DNA from: Leuctra nigra
Lineage: Eukaryota > Arthropoda > Insecta > Plecoptera > Leuctridae
Direction of reading: 5' to 3'
Assembly: GCA_934045905.1 (NCBI GenBank)
Contig: OW203773.1
Span: forward strand, 16,913,246-16,977,245
Length of the DNA stretch: 64,000 bases
The position numbers were made by a program, and so were the translations under genes. Shown piece after piece: positions 23,495 through 33,694 of the stretch. The notes beneath the pieces were generated by a model. That model worked only from the letters and a program-made list of their open reading frames with translations, was not told the DNA's origin and searched no databases. Every line of letters starts with the position of its first letter. Position 1 is the first letter of the stretch.

Positions 23495-24935
23495 ATTGGA
23501 TCAGACTCGGCAGGAGACTGGTGACTGCGGTGATGAGCGGCAGGAGTTCGGCGATTAAAGTTGATAATTGACTCACCAGAGTGTGTAGGCTTGTATCACC
23601 AGGTGGCTGCGGAAGTCCCTTGACGGCGTTTGCGTAGCGCGGTGCTGGCTGCGATCTGCGTGGAGCCGACTCAGGATCGCTCGGAAGTCCCTGGGTCGAA
23701 GGCGGTGGCGGCTGTCGCTCCTCGCGGGTCGGTCGCTGGCGCCGTTCAGTAGCCGCCGTCAAGTACGGGCATCCCCGATAACTTGCCGGATGTTCGCCGC
23801 CGCAGTTGACGCACTTGGCCTTTTCTTCGCGTGGACGAGGGCAGGCCTTGGCGTCGTGCTCTTCACCGCAGATGACGCAGCGGGGCCGCTGGTGGCAGAA
23901 CTGCGCCGTGTGTCCGACCCGCTGGCAGGCGAAACACATGGTGGGGCGGCTTCGGCTCTTGCATGCCTCGACACTGACCTTGCAATGGCTGAGGTACTTG
24001 ATGCAGCCAAGATCCGCTCGTGGCTGCTCCGGCTGCGTAGTCAAGGCGACGCGGAACAGCGGAAACTTAACGGTCTTGTCCTGGTGCGAGGTGAGCTGCA
24101 CGATGGACGTCGGCGTCAGTCCCAGTCCGACGAGGTCACGTCGAATGTCGTCGGGATCCGTGTTCATCGGCAGGCCGCGCAGCACGAAGACCTGCGACTT
24201 CTTCTTCTTCCCGCTCGGGAAGGTGTGGTACGGCACCGGGACGGCGCGTGTCATGAAGGCTTCAGTGACATCGCGGTAGTCTTCCGGCGTTCTCAAGCAG
24301 ATCTTCACGGACTACGCGTAAGGCTTGATGGTGTAGTCGTCCTTGCAGACAGCGTCAAGGAACGCCAGGAGCTCGTTGTGCGACTTGAAGGCTTCAGACG
24401 CGACGACGACCGGCGGCACCTTGTACACCTTCACCGGTGGCGATGAATCTTGCGTTGCAGGGGCTTCTCCCTCTTCAGGCGGCAGAACTCCGAATGCGTT
24501 CGAAGTCTTCACCGGCAGTGGCTTCGGCCACGATTTCGGTCTTCCGACCTTCTTGCGCTTCATGACGTCCTTAGTGCCGCCGTCGGACAACGTGCTCCCT
24601 TGCTCGTTGCGGCGCCTCTTCGCGGTGACGCGTTGAAAGTCCATCGGCTCTTCAACGTCGCTCGGTCCGATGACTTCATCGTCACTTGACTCGGCTTCGC
24701 TGCTCGACGCTTGGGAGTTGATCCCCACCATCAGTTGCGTGATTACGGCTCGCGCATTCGCCGTCAATTTCTCTCTTCTAGTGGCTTCATTGCCCGCTTC
24801 GTTCGCTGCGACTTCGGCCTTCTTCCCTGCTTTTCCGTAAGTCTTGGGCAGCATGTTGAGAAGGTCCTCGAAGTTCAGTAGAGTAGTCAGGAGGTCCTGG
24901 AGGTGTTGCTCGCTCGAGGACTCGTAGACGACCTA
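23463..24935 (-). pseudogene. Non-LTR retrotransposon ORF1 (gag-like), broken
   Basis: This is the nucleic-acid-binding ORF1 protein of a jockey-type LINE. A lysine-rich, acidic N-terminal part is followed by a PRE_C2HC-like region (VFVLRGLPMNTD...) and three zinc knuckles: CFACQRVGHTAQFC, CVICGEEHDAKAC and CVNCGGEHPASYRGC. A proline-rich tail follows. A TAG at 24314-24312 interrupts an otherwise continuous frame between KPYA and SVKICLR, so the protein cannot be made whole. In-frame coding-like sequence extends 26 codons upstream of the first ATG (24854) to a stop at 24935, so the true 5' end is probably missing. It overlaps ORF2 by about 30 bp. Confidence 0.85.
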
Positions 24936-25099
24936 CAGTAAAACGCTTCCTGTCTATCGTGTTAGAACAATGAATATTCTAACGGGTTGTCTGGTACCAT
25001 GTATAAAATACGTTTATAACCCAGCCTTCTAGAATATTGCTGCTCGGGTAGGGGTTCTTCAGATGCGTCGTCTGCTGACGCTGGGTGGAGTCTCACGGA

Positions 25100-27139
25100 T
25101 TACTCCATGAACAATGACATGGGACGCTTGTAGCGGTCCCATGGGCTGACAGTGTAGAGTAGTTGATCCCTGATGAGCTGGTTGGGCGCCTCGTCCAGGG
25201 ACTCGTAGAGCTGCTCTGCCTGCTGCATGAAGAAGTCCTCGATGGTGGGGACTTGAAGATCTCGATGGATGTCGGCGTTTCTGATGAACCATCTCGCCGA
25301 AGTGATTCGTCGTAGTGCTTTGTTCTGGACGATCTGCACTCGCTTCTTCACAGCCTCCGAGCACCAGCTCCAGACCGGAGATGCATAAGTCAATGTTGGC
25401 CTGATAATCGCTGTGTAGAGCAAGAGCTTGTTTTTGAGGCTCATGTCAGGGTTCCTGAACAGCGGTGTTAATGCTGCCAGCTTTCCAATTGCTCTGGAGC
25501 AGATGGTGTCCACATGCTGGCTGAAGTTCAGGCGGAAGTCGAGGGTCACCCCGAGGTACACGCTCGAGGGTTCCCAGCCTATCTGCTGGCCGTTAATTGT
25601 GATGACGGGGGGAATCAGACCATTATTCTTCGTGAAGAGGGTTGCCTTGGTCTTGTCGGCGTTGATGGCGATTCTCCACAGCGCATACCATGCCATTATG
25701 CGGTTAAGGGATGGCTGAAGATATGTGCCGAGCAGCTTCGTGTTCTTGGACTGGGCAATAACAGCCAAGTCGTCTGCATACAGGCCTAACTTGGTTTCAG
25801 GCAAGTCAGCTGGGATGTCATACGTGTAGATGTTAAATAGGTCCGGTGAGAGCGTAGAACCTTGAGGCACCCCAGCAGAAATCTTCTTGACAGATGAGTT
25901 CACTCCTAAGTAGGTTACATAGAAAGTTCTGTCAGTCAGAAATGATCTTATGGTTTCTATCAAGTAGGGCGGAGCTTGGAGCCGGTAAAGCTTGAGAATA
26001 AGTCCTTCGTGCCACACGCGGTCAAACGCTTTGGCAACGTCTAAGAAGACGATGCCTGTCTGCTTCTTGTTGTTGGATCCTTGAGTGATGATGTTCGTCA
26101 CTCTCAGGAGCTGCTGTGTGGTGCTGTGCTTTGGTCTGAATCCAAACTGTTCTGGAGGGAGCACTGCGATCTCCGAGATATGCGCCATGAGACGACGCTG
26201 AAGGACACGTTCCAGAAGTTTGGCAATGTTGCTCAGCAAACTGATCGGTCGATAGTTGCGTGGATCTCTCGGTGATTTTCCGGGTTTTTGGAAAACAACT
26301 ACTCGAGCCTTTTTCCAAATAGCCGGAAAATGTCGGAGGCGCATTGATGCATTGAAAATGTCAACTATCCTCTGGGCGGTTGATGGTGGGAGGTTATTGA
26401 TCGTGATGGTGTTGATACAGTCATCTCCAGGGGCCTTTCTCAGCTTCATACTCTTGGCATGGTGGATTAGTTCGGTTATCGAGCAGGGATCCTCTTGATC
26501 ACGGTCTGGTTCACTTGCTGCTATTTGCTGATGTTCTGCGGTGAAGTCACGGAGCTCCTGTTCAAGTGCTGCTGTGTCAGCGGTGCATGCGTTGGGAGTG
26601 AATGTTTCCTCGAGACAGGCTGCCAACACTTCAACTTTGTCCTCGGGGCTACAGGCCAGATGGTGTGGACCTTGTATCGGTGGATTTGGAACCGGTTTCT
26701 TCTGTAGTCGGCGTGACATTGTCCAGATTGAGCGATCAGCGACTTGTAGCTTCCCCACTGCATCGTTCCATATCTTCTTACGATGTGCCGTGAGCTCTGT
26801 ACGCAGTTTCTTCACAAGATCGTCGTAATGCTCTTTGAGATCCGGAGTTCTGACTTTTTGCCATCTTCTCCTGGCAACGTTTTTAATTTGTACCGATTTC
26901 TTCAATCCGTCTGGTAGGTCGAAGATGGATTGGTTCTTCTTTGTCTGCTTGGGGACAAACAGGTCTACCGCCTCCTGAATGGCTGAAGTAAGTTGAGATG
27001 CGCTCTCGTCTAGGGATTCAGCAGATGTTATTGGAGTTTTGCTAACTGATTGGTGGAGATGTTCTTGGAAGCTCTTCCAATCAGCGCGCTCGAAGCAGTA
27101 CTTGGTGAGCGTCTCTCTTGTCATCAGCCTGTCACCCAC
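25100..27139 (-). CDS. Non-LTR retrotransposon reverse transcriptase, 5'-truncated
   Basis: This 679-codon frame has no internal stop. It begins just after where the endonuclase domain would end (FERADWKSFQEHL). The reverse transcriptase motifs are all present: NYRPISLL near 295-302, EQFGFRPKHSTTQQLL near 330-345, FLDVAKAFDRVWH near 365-377, AGVPQGS near 422-428 and LYADD near 453-457. A normal thumb and C-terminal region runs to the stop. The start at 27139 is a GTG of convenience; no native start is left. The intact YADD with no endonuclease means it could not retrotranspose alone. Its 3' flank (24936-25099) leads straight into the ORF1 fragment of the second LINE in the same direction. Confidence 0.88.
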   Translation of the reverse strand: MGDRLMTRETLTKYCFERADWKSFQEHLHQSVSKTPITSAESLDESASQLTSAIQEAVDLFVPKQTKKNQSIFDLPDGLKKSVQIKNVARRRWQKVRTPDLKEHYDDLVKKLRTELTAHRKKIWNDAVGKLQVADRSIWTMSRRLQKKPVPNPPIQGPHHLACSPEDKVEVLAACLEETFTPNACTADTAALEQELRDFTAEHQQIAASEPDRDQEDPCSITELIHHAKSMKLRKAPGDDCINTITINNLPPSTAQRIVDIFNASMRLRHFPAIWKKARVVVFQKPGKSPRDPRNYRPISLLSNIAKLLERVLQRRLMAHISEIAVLPPEQFGFRPKHSTTQQLLRVTNIITQGSNNKKQTGIVFLDVAKAFDRVWHEGLILKLYRLQAPPYLIETIRSFLTDRTFYVTYLGVNSSVKKISAGVPQGSTLSPDLFNIYTYDIPADLPETKLGLYADDLAVIAQSKNTKLLGTYLQPSLNRIMAWYALWRIAINADKTKATLFTKNNGLIPPVITINGQQIGWEPSSVYLGVTLDFRLNFSQHVDTICSRAIGKLAALTPLFRNPDMSLKNKLLLYTAIIRPTLTYASPVWSWCSEAVKKRVQIVQNKALRRITSARWFIRNADIHRDLQVPTIEDFFMQQAEQLYESLDEAPNQLIRDQLLYTVSPWDRYKRPMSLFME

Positions 27140-27181
27140 TTAAAGTGGGTTTGCTCCAGCCTTTATATGAGAGTGTGCGCG

Positions 27182-27222
27182 CCGTACGACTTGGCTGGCG
27201 TGGAGCGACCGCTCCACTAGAT
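27182..27222 (+). repeat. Hairpin terminus GTGGAGC-GACC-GCTCCAC plus CTAGAT
   Basis: A perfect 7 bp stem with a 4-base loop is followed by TAGAT. The same terminus occurs at 57603-57637 and 60706-60740, in each case preceded by TACGACTTGGCTG or a close variant. Hairpin followed by CTAG recalls a Helitron 3' end, although the next base is A, not T. Confidence 0.65.
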
Positions 27223-28154
27223 ATGGAAAGATGAAAACTGGACGAAAAGAAAATTTAAAGAAGCTGGGACTATTAGCTTGAGTAGAGAAGGGATAGAAAT
27301 CATCAGTCAACCTAGCCACGAGTTTGATGAGATATGGATCAAGACTGTGAAGGATGAAGTAAAGAGAAGATGGAGTCAGTTAAATTAGGATTTCGGAACA
27401 TTTATACTACTTTGCCAATTTTATAATTTTTTTAAAGTTGAATATCTTTTGTATTTTTAGGTTCCTTGGTTTTCTTGATATGTGGAATAGTCAATTTTGT
27501 GTAAATGTTTTATCTGTTGTTTTTATCAAATTCCTGAAGACTCGGAGAATTTTGAGCGAAATATTGCATTGTATATATAAATAAATTGTTTTTGAAAGAT
27601 TAACTATAAATATTACTGGGTTGTTGAGATGTGTTTGAGGCACAAGAAAATACTTAAAAAATTTGTTGTGGGATAAATAGTATTAGATATATAGCAAGAT
27701 TGATATAAATCCCTCAATAATAAAGTATATTAACCTCGTTTTAAAACAGTTATTTCGGCATTGACGTCATAGGACTAAGCATTGCCATGGCAACAAAGTA
27801 GTATAAACAAAAAAAATTCAAGATTTGATTATTGATATATTTTACTATTGTTACAATATTCTTATTCTTGAGCCATGAGTAGATTATGGGAACATACATT
27901 CATTATTTTAATTGATTTTGAGTATAATAATATAATTATTTGAGTAAATAATGTGTTTTTAATTGAAAAACCAACCTTAATGTCTCCACGGGCGGTGGGA
28001 AGAAGTATTCCCACTCAAATTTAGGGGTGGTTTCGATATCACAAAAATCCAAAATGGTTCTAGTTGGTCTTACAATGTTCGATAGACAAAGTTTTCATTA
28101 AAAAATTGCTGCAATGTTGTGCCCGGGAAAGGGTTAAAAGAACGTAATTGTATG
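27223..28154. other. No gene recognised
   Basis: AT-rich upstream flank of Ly6 gene A. The TTGACGTCATAGG motif near 27761 and a CCATGGCAAC motif near 27785 are the only notable words. Confidence 0.4.
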
Positions 28155-28267
28155 TGACATCATTACATAGAGTACTGAGTATCGATCTAGATGTCCATCA
28201 CTTATAATATTCTGCCACTCTGAAATATGCAGTTAGAAGTATTGCTCAGGCTTCGGAAGGAATACAG
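28155..28267 (+). promoter_or_regulatory. Conserved promoter-like block and non-coding exon 1 of Ly6 gene A
   Basis: TGACATCATTACATAGAGTA, then GAGTATCGATCTAGATGT, is shared with 33259 and 43502, each at the same place before a Ly6 paralogue. About 90 bp further the three copies share CGGAAGRAA-like sequence ending in ACAG followed by GCAAGTG. I read this as the end of a 5' UTR exon with a GC donor (exon end 28267). The transcription start is not placed; it should lie in or just after the block. Confidence 0.55.
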
Positions 28268-29163
28268 GCAAGTGAAAACACGTTGTCCATTTTTACGAAA
28301 ATTGATTATAATTTAATCCCAATTCCAGGTACTAAAAAAATCGAATTTGTTTGATTATTATTTTTATGATGATATAAAGATATATTTTGGTTTTTGGTAG
28401 AAAGATTAGAAGATTCATAAACTTGAGTGTCTGCCATTAAATTCATTTGTATTTCGAAAATCAAACTTACAACGGATCCTTACGTGATATTTTTGAAGTG
28501 GGCTTAAAATTTAAGATCTAACAATAAATATCGACGTCAATACCAGTTAACTCTAAATTAAGGGAGGTAATCATTAGTTCAATTTTGGTAATTTGTTAAG
28601 TTTTTTCGATATATTAAATTAATGTTGAAAAAATTTTAGTAATGCTTCGTGATTGGACAACATATTTGTATTGTATTCCGTTGACGTATAGTTTTTTGTA
28701 CATTTTCATTTTTTTCACAAAAATAACACATACAAATACAATTAATCACAAAAATTGGTCGCGGCCACAAAGCCCCATTTGGGCTTGAATGTGGCAAATA
28801 ATACATATTATATTATTAACACGTTGAATACATTTTAGGTACATGAATACATATACTCCAACAAATATAAATAATATGCACAAAGCGGAATTGTGGAACA
28901 TGGTTTTAATTTATGGGGGAAAATAAATGTATTTTTTTAACATTTAAAATGTCTAAGTTTAATGCAATGTGGTTATCTCAGAATTTTCTGATTTTTCGAT
29001 ATTTTTGAAGACGATACAAAAGCGAACAAATACACATAAATGGTGCCGTCGTGTAGTATATTTCCTTTACAAATTTAAAAAAAAATGTTTTTTAAGCAAC
29101 GTATTCTGTAATTTATCCATGTATGGTGTTGTCCTTTCGCAGATTCGTCTATAAACCTCCGCC

Positions 29164-32100
29164 ATGTTTGGAAAACCACGGCGCTACCTGGTGTGTATTC
29201 ACAGAATCATATTTTAAATAACATTCTAAATAATATGCAATGAAAATGTATTGTTAATTATGAACACGAAATACTTATTGACCATAGTATTTTTAGCCAT
29301 GAAAAGAGCATCACATAAACATAAAATTTCAAGTGTGGTCAAATACATGGTTATATGCAAAACAGGCTATACAGGTTATATGCCAGGCTTTTAAAAAAAT
29401 AGATGCGTAAAAAGTTTTAATTCTCCACCACATTATGAATACAAAGTCAGGCGAAAGAAAAAATATCTTACATTTCAAATCATGGATTGAAAACTGATTC
29501 CGCCGGCTATATTGTTTAGGAAATGCGACTGCTTTATTCCTGTTTAACACCAAACAATGCAAAGTTGAGATGGATTGATGTTGCATAGCCCCCACACATG
29601 GTCGACTAAATGTACGTTTGTCGTTGCATCATGTTTCACTTCCTTATTTATCAATCATCTCTTTCTCCTTCAACATTTATATCTCCTTCTCCTTCTTCTC
29701 TTCTATCTGGACCTCTCAGAAGCCAACCAGGCTAAGTCATTTCAGTGTAACTTGGGCAATCATGAGTTTTATTAGATTCGGAATTGTATATTCAATAATA
29801 TATATTTTGGGTTAGATTTCTTGGTGTTTTAACCCATTAACGCCCACTGGTTCGTTAACGACCCGCCATATATAAATTGTTCTAGAGATTTCCCAGTGCA
29901 TATCAATGATTATTTCTCATCATTAATATGTTCCAGTATTCATGTTAAACATATACCACCCTTTTTACCGCGACTTGATTGATATTTGCACTCAGAAATT
30001 AAAATCATGTGACTGCAAGTCAGAAAAAGGAATTCTCCAGAGGGAGGTGTCCTTACAATAATGCAAGTATCTCCATCAAATCTCATCTAAAATAGTAACA
30101 AAAAATATGTACGTGTGCAAAAATATAGTAACTAATGAATTAGTAACAATAAACAACTGTAATACACGATATGTATTTTATATATGTGTTCAAATTTAGG
30201 GTGGGTCGATGTCGACCCAGCAGGGAGAGCCCTATAGTCGTCATCCCTAACCTAACTTTTCAAACATATGTATTTTATAATTCTCGCAATGTATTCAGCT
30301 CATTTTCGTAAGACTAGATGATTCTGATATCCTTCCAAGATGTAAGAAGAGTTGGAGGGATTATATGATGATAATACATGGGTATTTGATGTGTCGGTGA
30401 CATGGCCCGACGACAACGGTTCGGACTCGGAACGTGATTCTAGGGAGGAAGACAAGTCTAATGACCCTGAAATGAATGGTTGACTGATCAGAGCTTGTTG
30501 TCCATGGGTTCCAAGTATAAAAATATGGAATTTGAAGCAAATCTGAACCATGTTCAAGATACAGCAGTTATTTCGAGCCGTCTAAGTCTCCAAACAAACG
30601 CTCCGATCAGCACGTTGGGAAGTGTAAACTAGCAGTCACTAGGTTTAACGAACAAAGTATAATTAGGTAATCCTCTTTGTGTTCTACTAACCCAAGAAAG
30701 CCATCCACAGACTATTTGAAATACTTGTTGACTTTGAATTTGTTACACAACCGTGAAAAATTCGGTAAATTACGCCTCCGGTAAGAAGAATAACTCTCCA
30801 TGTGAGCTATCTATGGCAGACACAAGGCAAAGAGAGTTCTTTGACAATTGTCTCGGGGTTGATTAACACTTCTACAAATGATTCTTGGTTGCTGGCTTGA
30901 TATTTAGGCTCTGGACACTGGATGACTTTGGTTTACGTGGAGCCGTTCGTTGTTCGAGGCTCGCTAATGAGGCACGATGTGCTTCCTATGTCACCGGGCC
31001 TCATGTGACCAACAGGGGATGATTCTGTATGGTCAAATGAGTTTATTCACATGAGACAGCACACTTGTGGTGCCCACCAACAAGTATACATTGTGTCGTT
31101 TGTCACAACGAGACCACAAAAGAGTATCAGAAGTGTGCCGTTTCGCTAAATTGTAACAATTTTGTCACTTTAAATGGCCAAGTTCATACTTATATATCTA
31201 CTATTCATATTGCTAAATAAAAAATAAATATTTTTTATTTGAATCACGAAAATTGTAAAAAATATTTTAAATTAAATTAATAACGTTTGATCCCATATGT
31301 GCCCACTGGGTCGCTATCGACCCAATCAATAATTCAGCAACCAATCAATATTTTCGAAAACCGAGAAATAACTTTTTTCTACTATTTTTTTGAAGTAGTT
31401 TTCCAAAGTTTGAGAGAAATCAGAGAAAAAAATAGTTCTGGGCATTAATGGTTTAAGCCCCATTTACACGGTGAAATTTCTTGAACAACTTCTGTGTCAC
31501 TTTCCCATTTTTCATACAATTTTGTATTTACACGACGCAACTTTCTATCACAGAACTTAAAACATGTTCTAATTTCCATTCAAGAAGTGTGACACAGAAG
31601 TGTGGTACAGAAGTTGTACAAGAAATTGCACCGTGTAAATGGGTCTTTACTGTTGTTAATCTAAAAAAAAAATCCAAGAATGTTCTATTTCTAATCCTTT
31701 AAAACTTTGATTTGTCAAAGGTTTCAGTATCTGGAATTCACGGAAATTTGAAAGGATTTCAATTGTTCTCGTATTGTTGTAAATTTAAAAATACGTCCAG
31801 ACATAAACTTTTAAACCCTTGAATTATTAAACACGTCACAGGAGTGACTTCACTTATTTAGCATCTTTGAGACCCTTCTTATTATCCTTCTATATATCGC
31901 CCTATATTCTCAACCTTACTTCTCCATGTTGCCTCACAGCTTCTGCTCTTGGTTCTCGTGAACCTCAGCCCACGGACAACCGCCGTCAGCTGCTACCAAT
32001 GTTCCATGTACAAGGAGCACGCGAATAAAACGGTACCGTGCACGGGCAATGTTGCCGAAGCTGAGAAAGTGGATTGCCGTGCAAACCTTAAGAACTGTTA

Positions 32101-32329
32101 CAGTGAAGTACACACTCATAACGGCACCAGCACCGTGTGGTTTCTGGCGTGCGCAAATCAAGGTTTGCCGACTGGTTGTGCGACTGAGAAGCACGGTGAC
32201 GTAATAACCACGAGTTGCATCTGTGACGAAGACCTGTGCAATGTTGCACATTGGAACTATCCAGTCATGACGCTGATACTAGCTCCTCTGTTGATGATCT
32301 TCAAGACAGCAGTGGAACCTAAGGAATAA
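29164..32329 (+). CDS. Ly6/uPAR three-finger protein, gene A of three
   Basis: Two coding exons: 29164-29190 (MFGKPRRYL, donor GTGTGT) and 31940-32329 (acceptor TTGCCTCACAG), joined in phase 0 to give 138 residues. Exon 2 begins at about 29143 after CCTTTCGCAG. The signal peptide is split by the intron and rich in leucine; the mature protein starts near CYQC. Ten cysteines in Ly6 order end with DLCN, then AHWNYP and a hydrophobic tail, suggesting a GPI-anchored cell-surface protein. NKT and NGT are N-glycosylation sites. Insect Ly6 proteins act in channel regulation, septate junctions and signalling; no role can be assigned here. Unlike B and C, a charged tail (EPKE) follows the hydrophobic segment. 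Intron 2 holds two mobile elements. Confidence 0.85.
29829..31456 (+). mobile_element. Degenerate piggyBac-like element in intron 2 of gene A
   Basis: TTAA followed by CCCATTAACGCCCACTGG at the left is mirrored by CTGGGCATTAATGG and TTAA (31453-31456) at the right. TTAA plus CCC-type ends fit piggyBac. Subterminal GGGTCGNNNTCGACCC motifs recur near 30204 and 31308. Around 30825-31190 a broken plus-strand frame gives FFDNCLG and, later, HCVVCHNETTKEYQKC, which resemble fragments of a piggyBac transposase and its cysteine-rich C-terminus. This coding assignment is weak. Confidence 0.5.
31457..31646. mobile_element. MITE directly next to the piggyBac-like element
   Basis: CCCATTTACACGGTG at the left is mirrored by CACCGTGTAAATGGG at the right, with inner CTTGNACAACTTCTG blocks also inverted. 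Non-coding, within intron 2 of Ly6 gene A. Confidence 0.65.
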
Positions 32330-32560
32330 TAAGATTTGTCTTAGTATCACTGAGTAGTTGTACATTTGTGTTGTAAAGATTTTAAAGTCATGAAAAAAAT
32401 TGTTTTGTGCGTAACTAGCATTGCGTAATAATTTTAACATTCACGGAAAATCATAAGCCTTTCGTCGCCCTAGTACTTATTTGATCCACATCCACTTTCT
32501 GCTGAACTGAGAAAGGGAGTTTTTAACATTTGTACACTGAATTGTGCGCCAGTTTTGTTG

Positions 32561-32952
32561 TTAAGAGGGCTTGGTAGTGAGTTTGACCTTGAAGAGTTTT
32601 TTAATCGATTTTTATCAATATCTTTTTCCAGTGTAATTGTTAACAAAATAGGGCTATGGACGTGAATTCAGAACAGTTCAATGAAAATAATTCCATAGCT
32701 TGTAATTGTTTATTAGATATACTTTGTCCTACAGGTGTTTAGAACCCGAAAATTTAGTAATTTTCGGGTTCTAAACACCTGTTGGACACAATAAAACTAA
32801 TAGCTTATTCCAAACTATGAAATTATTTTCATTGAACTGTTCTGAATTCACGTCCATAGCCCTATTTTGTTAACAATTACACTGGAAAAAGATATTGATA
32901 AAAATCGATTAAAAAACTCGTCAAGGCCACGCTCACTACCAAGCCCTCTTAA
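32561..32952. mobile_element. TTAA-flanked foldback element between genes A and B
   Basis: Nearly perfect 190 bp arms start TTAAGAGGGCTTGGTAGTGA and meet at GAACCCGAAAATT / AATTTTCGGGTTC. TTAA lies at both ends (32561-32564 and 32949-32952). Relatives lie at 42643-43459 and 45398-45902. Non-coding; a transcript would be one long hairpin. Confidence 0.8.
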
Positions 32953-33258
32953 AACTTGGAGCCGGTACCGGGCAACCGATATTCTTTCGGGTTCCAGTCC
33001 CTGCTTGTTAGCAAAACTTTAGATCTATCGGTGAAACAGAAACAGACAGTAGGTTACAGACAAAAAACAGAGGTCTGTGTCAAAATAAGTCAAACGAAAT
33101 CGTTCACACAATTAAAGGTAGAAAAGCAGTCAATTATCTGAATCAAATGAAGATATGTGTAAAGTGTTATATTAATTATTCAACAAAAGTCTTCTGCAAG
33201 AGTCTAATGCGGATAAGATGAGTAATAAGAAGATAATTCACTGCCTATGTGACCTGTC

Positions 33259-33373
33259 TGACATCATTACATAGAGTAGTGAGTATCGATCAAGATGTAC
33301 AACGTTATACAAAACATGCCGTGTTAAATCTGCATTTAAAAGTACTGCTCGGCCATCGGAAGAAACACAACAG
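33259..33373 (+). promoter_or_regulatory. Conserved promoter-like block and non-coding exon 1 of Ly6 gene B
   Basis: TGACATCATTACATAGAGTA begins at 33259. The exon 1 end ACACAACAG at 33373 is followed by GCAAGTGGCAAC, a GC donor with otherwise ideal U1 pairing. Exon 2 starts at 33675 after CCCTTCGCAG. Confidence 0.55.
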
Positions 33374-33694
33374 GCAAGTGGCAACAACAATTCCTCTTCT
33401 TACATCATTTGTTCATAAATTTTAAACAATAATCAGATTGACAGGTACCTATCAACAATTCGTATTTGTATTGATTAAATGTCCTTTTTCACTAAATTAA
33501 TTTGGATTTCGAAGATCTAACTTAAAGAATTATTATTACGTATTGCTGAAAGAATAACTTCGTATAATAATTCAATTATAGTCGTCATTCCTTAGTGTAT
33601 CAAATTGCAAATTCTGATTCTTGAGAAACGTATTATATAATTTTATAATAATGGTTCATGTTAACCCTTCGCAGATTCATCTAAAATCGCCGCC

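Larger units (their letters stand above)
20690..27222 (+). mobile_element. Composite element: repeat family with two LINE fragments as cargo
   Basis: The left module (GATATCACTACTTTTCAGTG, then TTTTTACACGGAGTGTTTTT and CRE/ETS-like TGACGTCATTTCCGG blocks to 21430) matches the start of the element at 55566-57637. The right module (GTACGACTTGGCTGG, then GTGGAGC-GACC-GCTCCAC hairpin and CTAGAT at 27217-27222) matches its end. Between them, instead of the usual 1 kb, lie about 5.7 kb of two LINE fragments in the minus orientation. Capture by a hairpin-ended, Helitron-type element is my inference; independent insertions plus deletion remain possible. Confidence 0.55.

Noticed and set aside
21446..24689. 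Plus-strand open frames opposite the LINE (up to 218 codons)
   Set aside because: They are antisense shadows of GC-rich ORF1 and ORF2; the domains are on the minus strand.
30300..30557. 85-codon minus-strand frame with acidic serine-rich sequence
   Set aside because: It lies inside the degenerate TTAA element and on the strand opposite to the better transposase-like fragments. No support as a gene.
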